In this document: positions 22,347 through 35,645 of the stretch, piece after piece
Layout: every line of letters begins with the position of its first letter
Position numbering within the stretch: the first letter of the stretch is position 1
Assembly: GCA_011032825.1 (NCBI GenBank)
Contig: JAADJZ010000001.1
Span: forward strand, 558,001-622,000
Length of the DNA: 64,000 nt
Reading direction: 5' to 3'
Origin: Massariosphaeria phaeospora
Lineage: Eukaryota; Ascomycota; Dothideomycetes; Pleosporales
Notes under the pieces: model-generated
The model's database searches: none
What the model saw: the letters and a program-made list of their open reading frames with translations, nothing else
Told to the model about the DNA's origin: nothing
Program-made: the position numbers and the translations under genes

Positions 22347-23810
22347 TTAGCCTCCCCGCTCACCCATGTGGCTGCCAAGAGCGTTCTTGAGTTTGTCGGT
22401 AGAATCGGGAGCAAACGTCGGGGCAAGACCGCCTAGAAGGAAGACCATGGAGACAAGGACAAGGGCGAAGACCACGAGTTTGCGAGCAGCGGGCCGGTTC
22501 TGCCCGAACTCTGCCCACATCATCCCGCCCTGACCGAGGTATTCCTTCAGCTTGTCGGTACCAAGCTTGTAGAAGATAAGACCCGCGAGAGCGATGCTGT
22601 ACCCGAAGGCTTGGAGCAGGGTAACTGGGTCGCCGAAAAGTGCCATGGAGGCAAATACCAAGAGGATGTCCTTGAGCACACCGGAGAGGGTGAGTACAAG
22701 AGACGAAGTCTTGCCAATCTGAGCTGTGTTAGTTAGAGTCCTCGGCACTACGGGATCAACTTACGAGGAACACAACGGAGACGTTGAGCAGGAAAGCGAT
22801 GCTGGCATTGGCGAATAGTGTAGTGGTACCGACACGGTAGATGTCCTCCATGTGCAGCGTGGGAAATTCTGTGAAAAGGCAGACCAGACCGTTCATGATG
22901 GCGCAGGCGGGGGCATAGTAGTACAGCGAGACTAGAGGGTCCATCTTGAACTCGGCGGAGCTGAGTATGCGCTGGACCATAACGAGACGGATCGCTTCGA
23001 AAATGATACCACCGCACTGGAAGAGAAAGCCGGTCATCTGGAACTGGATTTCTCCGAACGAGGCAATAACAACACCGATGACAATCAAGGACACATTACC
23101 CAGGGTTTTAAGGTTAGGAGGGGCAACTCCAAGACCCCAGGTGGCGATGAGAACAGCGACAGGTGTAGTAGCCTGCAAGATGTCAATGCTTGTCTCAGCC
23201 TTACGATCCCAATCCCACATACCTTGAGCATTTGGATGAACGCAACGCTCAGGTACAGATATGCCTGGTTGCCGCAGATCAAGCTCAGGCTGAAAAAGAA
23301 GCCGATCGGAACGATAGCCCGCAAGTATACCCGTCCCGTCATGGGCACCTTTTTCCGCGAGTCGAGGATGGTTGTGAAGCGCGCGAGGATCTGGGTCATG
23401 ACTGTAGCAAACACCAGATGCCATGTCGTGAGAAAGATAGCTGGTGATGATTAGTCGAGCAATTGCACGCAGGAACGTGGAGACGTACGGAATTCTAGGA
23501 TACAATGTTAGCGCGCGTCCTTGATGTCAATGGTGCCCGGTACTTACCAAATTTTGCGGTGTGCAATATCCACTTGTTGAAGACGATAACGCTGGAACTG
23601 AGCGTAATCCATGTTCTGCGGCGCTGGTCAGCATGTGTGTTCCAGCGGGCAAGTGTTCGGGTCGACGTACGCGATATACACGGCGGGATGGAAGGCGGCT
23701 GGATCAGGTTGAGGTTGGGACTTTTCAGCGTTGGGGTTGACCGTCGGGAGCACTGGCAGCGCGGTGTCGCGGGCAGCGTCCACAGAGGAGCGGGCTTTCT
23801 CGTCAGACAT
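22347..23810 (-). CDS. Triose-phosphate/nucleotide-sugar transporter family (TPT/EamA) protein, six exons
   Basis: Exons (minus strand) 23671-23810, 23548-23615, 23489-23494, 23223-23440, 22765-23172 and 22718-22347 give 403 aa. The third exon is only 6 nt (AATTCC), yet it restores the conserved sequence KFEFPIFLTTWHLVFATVMTQ across three exons. The N-terminus is a hydrophilic tail, followed by TWITLSSSVIVFNKWIL and about ten hydrophobic helices; IGKTSSLVLTLSGVLKDILL in helices 8-9 is typical of TPT-family drug/metabolite transporters. Such proteins exchange sugar phosphates or nucleotide sugars across Golgi or ER membranes; the substrate cannot be told from sequence. It lies 1.5 kb from, and divergent to, UDP-galactopyranose mutase, but I do not claim a functional link. 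Confidence 0.9.
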
Positions 23811-27107
<3,297 letters not shown>

Positions 27108-28519
27108 GTGCGTTTAGCGATGTAGACGAAAGACACGACATATGGGACACAAGGTGACACGCAAGGTGGTTTTCGGGTTCAGGATACCATGCAGCTACGA
27201 CGGTTTGGGAGGGGGATTACACAAGGGGTTGAGAGACGGAGACGGAGACGGATACTCGGGACTCTGTTACCTAGATAGACGCATCCGCTGCATTTGTGCG
27301 CCAACCCATCCGTATCTTTGGGTTGTTTTGCGAAGTTTTTAAAAATATGTGGCTAGCTGGGAATAGATGGATATACTCGCACAGTCTTAGCTTTTCCCCT
27401 GCATTAAAACACGTACTATTGTCCTGGCCAGGGTTCTGGGACTTGTTAACTTGTTATGGTGGGTACAGCAGAGAATCGGGTCGTTGGGATGGCCTGGTGG
27501 GAATACATGATTATTGATACAGACGGGTCCGTGAGAGGTGAGGTACGCGAGACTTGGCATGCTCTTCATTCACTTCACACGAGCTAGGTTGAGTTGAACT
27601 GGGCTGAGCGTTAGGTCAGGGCTGGGCTGGGCTTGAGCTGAGATGAGCTGAGCTGCGCTGGAAACAAACAACAGATGCATGATGGTGCGTACGGTGTGTT
27701 GGTTGGTGCGCTGGCCAACGACGAACCGCGACATGCATGCATGGGTATTGGATATTGTAGATGGGGTGCGAGGAACCGTGGGTTTGGGCTTGGGGTCTGC
27801 GTGTGTGTGCGTGTGTGAGTGATGGATGGGGGAATGGGTGCGGTATGGTATGGTACGGTACGGTAAGAGAAAGAAATAATGGGATTCGATGGTTTTTGGG
27901 GTGGGTGATTGGGTATTGGAATTGGAATTGGGATTGGAATGGAATTGGATTAAATCAATTTGGGTGAAGCATTTGACTGCTTGATTGATTCGACTGATCT
28001 GACTGTTTTTGGTTGATTGTTTTGACGGCTTGATGGATTGCTTAGATCGAATTCGGGTTGAAGCATTTGATCGGTTCGGTCATGCAATTGGATTTGATTG
28101 ATCTGACTGATTTACTGAATGGAGCAGTGGACTCTGAAGAGAGAGAGAGAGAGAGAGAGATAAGCAGTTCGAAAAAAGAACAGAGCACAAGAACAAACCT
28201 CCCGATGAAGTTTTGAGGGGGTTTCTTTTCGTTCGTTGACTCTGGACATGTTCTCGTCATCTTGGGACCTTTTAGTATGATATGTTTGTCTAATTTCCAT
28301 GTTTTGGTTTGTTGCCCATTGGCCATTTTCTTACCCACCCACCCGCCTGTTCTATATATTATATATCCAACATATTCTGCCTTCCTTGTACTACGAACGA
28401 CGCATGTCGCCCTACGCTGTTCTTTCTTGGTTTTCTAACCCGCCCAACGAGCAATATCATCCAAACCTCTCTCCTCCTCTCGAGCTCATGAACCAAGTTT
28501 TGATTTTCGGTACATTTAC
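27108..28519. other. 1.4 kb intergenic with simple repeats
   Basis: No gene is supported. Low-complexity tracts include GAGCTGAGCT-like pentamers (27590-27660), GGTATGGTACGGTAC (27843-27862), GGAATTGGAATTGGGATTGG (27905-27940) and a GA microsatellite (28137-28161). The two flanking genes are convergent, so both 3' regions lie here. Confidence 0.6.
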
Positions 28520-30194
28520 TTATTTCTCCATGCTGCGCCCAACCCGAAACCTCCACAGCAACTCCCTCTCCTCGTCATCCCTCACCACATCCTCATCGCC
28601 CCCCACCGGCAGCTTCCGATGTTTCCACTTGCGCCCCCCAGCCCCGTAGTCGGCGCTCACCTGGCCGTCGCCCACCAGCACCCACTTGTAGATAGTCAGG
28701 CCGTCGAGCCCGACGGGGCCTCGGCTGTGGATCTTGTTGGTGCTGATGCCGACTTCGGTGCCGAAGCCGTAGCGCTGGCCGTCGGCCATGCGGGTGGACG
28801 TGTTCCAGTACACGGAGCTAGAGTCGATGGCTGCGAGGAAGGTCTCTGCGGTGGGGCGGGAGAGCGTGAGGATGGCGTCGGTGTGGTGCGAGGAGTGCGT
28901 GTTGATGTGCGTTATGGCTTCGGAGAGCGAGGTCACGGTTTTCAGGGCGAGGGTCAGGTTGAGGAATTCGGTGGTGTAGTCTTCGGGGGTAGAGGGCTGG
29001 AGGAGCGCGGCGGAGTCGGGGGGCAGACTGGATTGGAGGGCGGAGAGCGAGGCCGCGTCGCAGCGGAGAGAGACACCGGCTTGGAGGAGGGCGGTTGCGA
29101 TGGCGGGGAGAGTGGTGGTGAGTGCAGGGGCCTCGATGATGAGTTGCTCGAGGGCATTGCAGCCAGCCGGGTATGAGACTTTGGCGTCGAGGACTATCTT
29201 GGTGGCCTTGTCGGCGGGGTAGTCGGCGCAGAGGTACGTGGTGCAGATACCGTCTGCATGACCAAGCACAGGAATCGTCGTGTTGTCCTTGACGAAGCGC
29301 ACGAGTTTGTTGCCGCCGCGCGGGATGCACAGGTCGATGTAGGCGTCGAGTTTGAGCAGGTCGGCGATCACGTCGTGGGTTTGCACGAGCTGGAGGCAGG
29401 CCGGCGGGACGGTGGTGGTGGACAGGGCGCGTGAGATGAGCGAGGCGATGGCGGCGAAGGAGTGGCTGGACTCGCGGCCGCCTTTGAGGATGGCGGCGTT
29501 GCCGGACTTGATGGCGAGGGCGGAGATGTTGGCGATGACTTCGGGGCGGGCTTCGAAGATGATGAGGAGGACGCCGATGGGGCAGGTCTGGCGCGAGAGG
29601 GTGAGGTTGTCGTCGAGGAGGGTGCGGGCGGTGGTTTTGTTGACTGGGGGGTGTTAGATGGGTGGTCTGTCCGGGCATGTGTGCATGTGCGAGGGTTTGG
29701 GAAGTACGTCTCTAGCAATATATACTATACCGATTTTCGCAAAACATGCAGCCAGATATCAAGTCTCATGCCTTCAGAGTTCAAGTTTCGCACTAACTGA
29801 GAGACAAGTAGACAATATGAGACTTATTCATGAGCGGGATTGGAGCCCCAAATGTGGAAAAGGGCGAGTAACATAACAGAGACATCAACGTACTCGGATC
29901 GTCCAGGTCTCTCACATCCAGGATGCCCTGCAGCATATCCTCGTACTTGCCCGTCTTGCCCAAATCCAACCTCTTGACCAGACTCTGGCTCAGCGTGCCC
30001 CCATCAGCGGCCTTGTGCGCAGCTTCCAGATCTTTGGCATTGGCGGCCAGCACTGCATCTTTGCCGTCGGCAAGCGCGTGGTGGATTGCCGTTAAGGCGG
30101 CATTGCGCTCGTCGGTGGGCAGCACGGCCAGGTTGCGGGACCCGAGTCTGGCGGCCTGGGCGACGGCGAGCGGAGTGGCGTTGGTCAGAGACAT
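28520..30194 (-). CDS. PRO2: Gamma-glutamyl phosphate reductase (proline synthesis), two exons
   Basis: Exon 1 is 29894-30194 and exon 2 is 28520-29643; the ~250 bp intron (GTACGT...CCCCCAG) is long for this window but keeps frame (DLDDP-INKTTARTLL), giving 474 aa. The N-terminus MSLTNATPLAVAQAARLGSR and motifs CPIGVLLIIFEARPEV, AIKSGNAAILKGGRES, IPRGGNKLVRFV, the catalytic-cysteine motif YPAGCNALEQ and STRMADGQRYGFGTEVGIST identify the ALDH-superfamily enzyme ProA/Pro2. It reduces gamma-glutamyl phosphate to glutamate semialdehyde with NADPH, the second step of proline biosynthesis. RGPVGLDGLTIYKWVLVGDG near the C-terminus is also diagnostic. Length is slightly above yeast Pro2 owing to a charged tail. 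Confidence 0.95.
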
Positions 30195-31092
30195 GGGTGG
30201 CCGTGCGAGGTTACGTGTGGTGGTGAGACGTTCCTTTCTGTACGGAGCACCTCTGGACTGTTCCACCTCTTCCTAGGCGCGTGACTCAACGACTCGAGAC
30301 GAAGAAACTTTTATTTGTCCGCGGCAACGATGTATGCAGGGTCTAGGTCGGCTGCAGTTGTGGTCTTGACTGGATGCACGGCTGGGAGTGGCGTCTAAAG
30401 ATAGGATGGCGAGTGCCGAGTATCTATCATTGGCCTCTCGTGTGGAGGGGAAAAGAGCGTTGGCGTGGTGTTGCGGGGTCCTCGAGTTGGGCGGTGGTGC
30501 AGGTGCAGGTGCGACCGAGGGCAGAGGGTCGCACCCGCCGTCCACTCCAGCTCAGGGCGGCATCTTCATGCCTGGCGCAACAAGCTCAACAAAAACGCAG
30601 CGAACCTGTCTCCCCTGTCGCTATAAAACTTTATTTGTTATTTCCCATCTCATTTCGATCGACAGGTGCGGTGACAGGGACACTGACAGTGACGTCTGGG
30701 TGGGGCGGCGTGTGGCTGGGGCCGTGCCGCTGCCAGCCCCCTCCGAAATCACCACGCCAACCTCGCCGTTATTCATCCAACGCGAGCATCGAAGCCGGCG
30801 CGCCACTTGATTCAAGGCGCGACTATCAAGCGTACACGTAGGTCCCTGCGGTCGAGATGGCTGGCAGCTGTCTTTTTAATATGCACCTGCCCGAGCCGGC
30901 ACCCTGTCACCATCACTCATCACATCCTCCCAGCTTACCACACCCACACCCACGCTTCTACCGTTACATCCACTCACGCACTTTGTTTGCTAGCAGTCAT
31001 CTCATCCCATCATCGATACGATAGTTACTCCACCACCGTATCTCTACCGAACCTCGCGCCCATCGCCCATCGTCTATCCTCTCCACATCACC
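30195..31092. other. Divergent promoter region PRO2 / CRH gene
   Basis: PRO2 (minus) and the GH16 gene (plus) are transcribed away from each other. The ~200 bases before 31093 are pyrimidine-rich with CACC/ATCACC words, typical of a leader of a well-expressed fungal gene. No other gene is supported. Confidence 0.5.
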
Positions 31093-32547
31093 ATGCGGTC
31101 CGCCGTAAGAGCTTTCGCAGCGCTCGCCTCAGCAGCACTCCTCGCCGCACCGTCGGTGGCCCAGACCTACAGCACCTGCAATCCCACCTTGCGAAGCGAC
31201 TGCCCGCCGGATTCAGCCCTCGGCCGATCCGTCAAAATCGACTTGACCTCTGCCTCCGATAGCTTCACCGAGCAGGGTGTTGTTTCCTACGACTCCAATG
31301 GCGGCGCCTCGTTCACGGTTGCCAAAGCCGGCGACTCCCCACAGTTGATCTCGAAGTGGTACATTATGTTTGGCAAGGTCGAGGCCTCGATCAAAGCTGC
31401 TCCCGGAGCCGGCATCGTCAGCAGCTTTGTCCTGCTGTCCGACACACTGGACGAGATTGACTGGGAGTGGCTCGGCGCCTCTTCCGAGGAGGTCCAGTCC
31501 AACTACTTCGGCAAGGGCCTTACGGACACGTTCAATCGCGGTGCCTTCCACGCCGACCCTGGAAACCAAGCCACCTTCAAGATGTACACAATCGAGTGGA
31601 CCAAGGACCAGATTGTTTGGCAAATCGACGGCAAGACCGTGCGCATGCTCAAGCCCAGCGATGCCGGCAACCAGTATCCCCAGACCCCGATGCGAGTCAG
31701 GATGGGCGCATGGAGCGCCGGTGATGCCGCCAACCCACCTGGCACCATCGAGTGGGCGCGCGGACCGACCGACTACTCCAAAGGGCCCTTCACCATGCAA
31801 GTCAAGTCAGTCACAGTCAGCGACTACTCGACGGGCACCCAATACACGTACGGCGACCAGACCGGCACGTGGGGCTCCATCAAGGCCATTGGCGGGACCA
31901 TCAACTCTGGCGGCTCTCCCATCGTCGAGGAAGCCCCAGCCATCACCTCTTCCGTCAATGGACAGCCCATCCCTTTCTCGCCCAACGGTGACAGCGCCAC
32001 TCGCACTGGCTACCCTTGGGTCGCGGATGCCTCAACTTTGGCTTCGCAGCCCCAGCCCACTTACGCCAACTACCCCGGTCTCCCTAGCGGTTGGACTGTC
32101 TCAGACTCAGGCAGAGTTGTCCCTCCCAGCTCGGCACCTGTCAGTAAGGCTTTCATTATTGTCCATCAACGAATCTTATGCTAACTTCTATTCTAGTCGA
32201 CATCCCTTCCCGCTTTGTCTACGCCATCGTCTGCGCCTTCACCTTCGGTTTCCTCCGGAGGATCTGATGCGCAGGTAATCACCGCCTACGACGAGCAGGG
32301 TTTCACGACCGTCTACACAATGGCGGCGGGCATCACCGCTTTGCCACAGTCGTACGACTCTCGTGGTTTCGCTGCCACCCCAGCTGCTCCAACCCCGAGT
32401 GCTAATGCTAACGTTTTGGAGAACAACGCGGTTGAGTCGTCTGTTCCCCCTGTCCCATCTTCTTCGAGCGCCTTCCGGTTGCTAGCCAACTCGGCGGCGC
32501 CTGTCTTACTAGCGGCATTTATCGGCGCCATTTCCGTCATCCTGTAA
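31093..32547 (+). CDS. CRH-family GH16 cell-wall transglycosidase, GPI-anchored, two exons
   Basis: Exons 31093-32139 and 32197-32547 give 465 aa; the intron (GTCAGT donor, GCTAAC branch, TTCTAG acceptor) is phase 0. A signal peptide (RAFAALASAALLAAPSVAQ) precedes a Cys-containing N-terminus and the GH16 fold. The catalytic motif DEIDWEWLG is at residues 120-128 (nucleophile Glu121, acid/base Glu125), followed by family motifs YFGKG, HTYTIEW-like MYTIEWTKDQIVWQIDG and WSAGD. The C-terminal 150 residues are Ser/Pro-rich and end in a hydrophobic stretch (APVLLAAFIGAISVIL) fitting a GPI signal. CRH enzymes cross-link chitin to beta-glucan in the fungal wall. Unlike Crh1/Utr2-type members with a CBM18, no chitin-binding module is visible. 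Confidence 0.93.
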
Positions 32548-34650
32548 AATCATACGGCCGATCCGATCTGCATAGCGGTTTTTTCCACTTCTTCTTGTAT
32601 ATTTCCTCGGAACGTTATTTTTTGAACTCGGGCATCAGCGGCGGCGTATATTTGGGCTATTTGGTAATTGGCTTAGGCTGAGATCAGTCAGCTTCGGCAC
32701 AGCATTTTTGCGACTTGTTGGGTAGATGGGCTTTTGTCCTCCCTCGCCGGATGGGTTGGGTATGGTATTCATGATTATGATCATGATTTTGGACGATGGA
32801 TGGTGCTTAATGGATGAGGATGAGAAGAGCGAGAGAGTGAGAGAGAGCTGTTGCTCTTGGCAGTCGAAATGTGAATGAAGTATGTATGTAGTAATTCCAA
32901 GTCGCATGTCGCAACAGTCATGTTGGCTGTGCAGAAATCAATAACAAGCAACTATCCACCACTCTTAGAAAGTACTCGTCTATTTGTCTCTATGCCCGGT
33001 TTCGGTGTTCGTCTCTGTCTTTACATGGCTCATGTTCTTGCCTTTTGATCTTTTGCTCTTTTGCTCTTTTGCTCTCTCTCTTTCTGAACCTACTTTTTTT
33101 TCGTCTTTCTTCATCCTCTTTTCTCTTCCATGCTCTCGCGGCGATTACTTCCTACCGTTCACTCTGTTCGTTCGTTCTTTTCTTAACGAAGAGATGAGGA
33201 GAGGGGAGGAATGGAGATGATACCTGATGCTTGATTTCTGGTGCTGTTCGGTTTGGTTTGGTTTGAGCGAGTTGTTTTCGGATAAGTCTAGGCTAGACTT
33301 GCTGCATATGTGCATGGCATTTAATGTTATGTTGCCAGCTCAGCTCAACTGGCTGCATGTGCGCGGTATATATACTTGTGCAGTTAAGTTAATCAACATG
33401 GGGCCTTAATGTGCGACTCGACTGGTGTGGCATACAGTTCAGTTCAGTTCAGTTAGATGGGTTGTATGCTGGATTGGGTTGGATTCGTTTGGTGTGGTTT
33501 CGTTCGATGGAGAGGTATTCTATGCGGAGAGGTGTTTTAGGCGGAGCTGAGCTGGGCTTTTCGTAATTCCTCAGAGCTTGTTGATCAGTAGGCATTTCTT
33601 TCACGGCACGTCGTAGCCAAGCCAACTTGCAAGGGCAAGAGGGAAACGTCTGTGGATAAGTACAAGTACGAGTAGAAGCAGCGAGGAGAGTGTAGGGAAA
33701 GGAGTCGGAGCTGAGCTGAGCTGAGCTGAGCTGGGCTTTCATAATTGTGTTTGGTAAATGGGTGAGTGGGTGTGTATAGAGTTAGTTGGTTATCGTAATT
33801 ATCGTAGCTTCGTCGGTGTCGGGCGTGCCTCTGTCTGTTATGACCTGCTTGGGTCAAGCATGTGGCGTGAGGTGTGCGGCTAGTGTGCGATGTTCGGTCT
33901 GGAGACCGCGGGGGTGTTTGTGGGTTGGGTTGAGCTGGGCTGAGTGCGGTGAGGTGCGTTGTAGATGGCTAGCTAGCTGGAGGAGAGCGATCGGGTCTGC
34001 GCGAGGGCGGGAGGGAGGCGTAGGGTAGGGTGGAGTGTAAGCGTGTAGGGGGTATGAGGTATGAGGTAGTTATGCGTCGTGGGTGGTACACGGTTGGTTC
34101 CAAAGCAGTTTCGGTAGGTAGCTTTCTCGGCAGATTACTTCGGTTTTGCTATAGCTCGCGCGCTCGTTCGCTCGCTCATGCGTTATGTTGTATGGCGTAG
34201 GTATGATGTAGGCGGTGCGTACAAGGTACAGTAGCTACCCTTTTTCCTTTTCCATTTCCTTGACCCTGTCCTTTCTCTCTCCGCGCAAAAACTTCTTCTC
34301 GAGGATGCTCGCGTTGTCTGCCGGGTTCCGTACATGTACATATCGGTCGGCTGGGTTGGGTTGGTTTGGTTTGGTTTCGAAGCTGCTGCTCGTAGATAAG
34401 ATAGGAGTCAGGGATCTGGAGGGCGTTTCTGGCGTTTCTAGCGGAGGGTGGATGGGTGGATGGACGTGGTGGATACGGTGGGTTCTTGGCTGGCTGGGTT
34501 GGCTCTGGAGTACTTCGTGATAGCAGTACTTCGTGATGGCTGCGGGGAAGCTGGTGCTCGTTGCGTAGGGTTTTCTCGCGGTCCGCTGTCTGCTGTGCTG
34601 CGTGCTTCTACGGTACTGGGGTGTGCTGGATGTGTGAGGCTGTGCTCTTC
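32548..34650. other. 2.1 kb intergenic with simple repeats
   Basis: No gene supported. It contains T/C-rich tracts (CTTTTGCTCTTTTGCTC, 33045-33085), TTGGTTTGGTTTG (33250 and 34360), TTCAGTTCAGTTCAG (33437-33452) and a GAGCTGAGCTGAGCTGAG tract (33708-33732). The many short open frames are GC/CT composition artefacts. Confidence 0.55.
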
Positions 34651-34654
34651 GACG

Positions 34655-35150
34655 CTGCATAGTTCTCAATTGCTTCGCGATGGCTCGAGGGAGCTGGTGT
34701 ATCTCCTAGTCTTGAGGATGATGGAATCGTCTCGCTCGCTACAAGACTCTGTTATGTGATGCTCGGGCTCTGTACTGTGTGTGCCCTTTGGGATGCTTCG
34801 TCTCCTAGCGGAAATGCCCTCGCACTGCTTCGCGGTGGCTCGAGGGAGCTGGTATACCTCTTGGTTGTGCTATGCCGCGTTCCTCTCGCTTCCTACAACG
34901 CTCGTTCTGTTTTCACGGTTGTGAATTATGTCCGCTGTTGTAGCTCTCAACCTCGACTATGCCGCCTTCCTTTCGCTTTCCGAAGTACTCTGTAGCCATG
35001 GCCACCTGGACTGTGGAACGTACCCGTTGATGCTCCTATCCGCTAGCTAGACTGCCCTCGCACTGCTTCACGGTGTCTGAAGTTGGCTGTTATACCTCTT
35101 GAGCTCAACTCGGCCGCGTCCCTCTCGCTTTCCACAGTCTCCGCTCTGAT
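34655..35150 (+). repeat. Degenerate tandem repeat, about three units
   Basis: Three copies share CGCACTGCTTCGCGGTGGCTCGAGG, GGAGCTGGTATACCTC, a TATGCCGCGTTCCTCTCGCTT-like block and CGCTCGTTCTG-like ends. Key anchors lie near 34670, 34826 and 35062, giving periods of about 155 and 240 bp; a partial CTATGCCGCCTTCCTTTCGCTTTCC lies near 34957. The units are too diverged for a recent expansion. They lie 0.5-1 kb upstream of the coiled-coil protein gene. Confidence 0.6.
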
Positions 35151-35645
35151 AACTACAATGAGCTACCCGACGCCTGCTCCTCACCTCTCGTCCCCTCTGC
35201 CAGATACCCATCACTCTCCCCTAACCTCTCAGATCCCTCAATACGCCTGTTGCTCATTGAGGTCCTCACTCCCATCCATGTCGTCATCCGCCGTATTGCA
35301 ATTTCCCAACAATAGCAACCTGCCCCACTATCTCAAGTGAAAGTTGCTTCACACCGCTCGCCCTCCACCCGATCTCTCCTTCACTCTCTCTTCCTCTTGC
35401 ACACCGCCTCCGCAATCGGTGTCCGCCCCACCCAAAGACGTAGGCACCCTCAATCTCCCCTCCCAATCCGGCTCCGCCCCACTCAAAAGTCACAGTCACC
35501 GTCGATTTCGTGGCCAAACCCCGTGCTCGCTTCGTTAGCGTTGTTCGTCGCCGTCGTGAGCTCTTAAGGCAAAGTTTTCGCTCTGTCTCCTCCCTCTCCA
35601 GAACCTCCCACACCCAGCTTTTTCCCACCTCCCAAGGCACCCAAA
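35151..35645. other. Upstream region of the coiled-coil gene
   Basis: It is pyrimidine-rich (CCTCACCTCTCG, CTCCCTCTCC) with the character of a fungal promoter and leader. Overlapping open frames continue into the next gene out of frame and are not supported. Confidence 0.5.

Noticed and set aside
28619..29176. 185-codon plus-strand ORF opposite PRO2
   Set aside because: It is antisense to a conserved enzyme and Gly/Val-rich by composition; no independent support.
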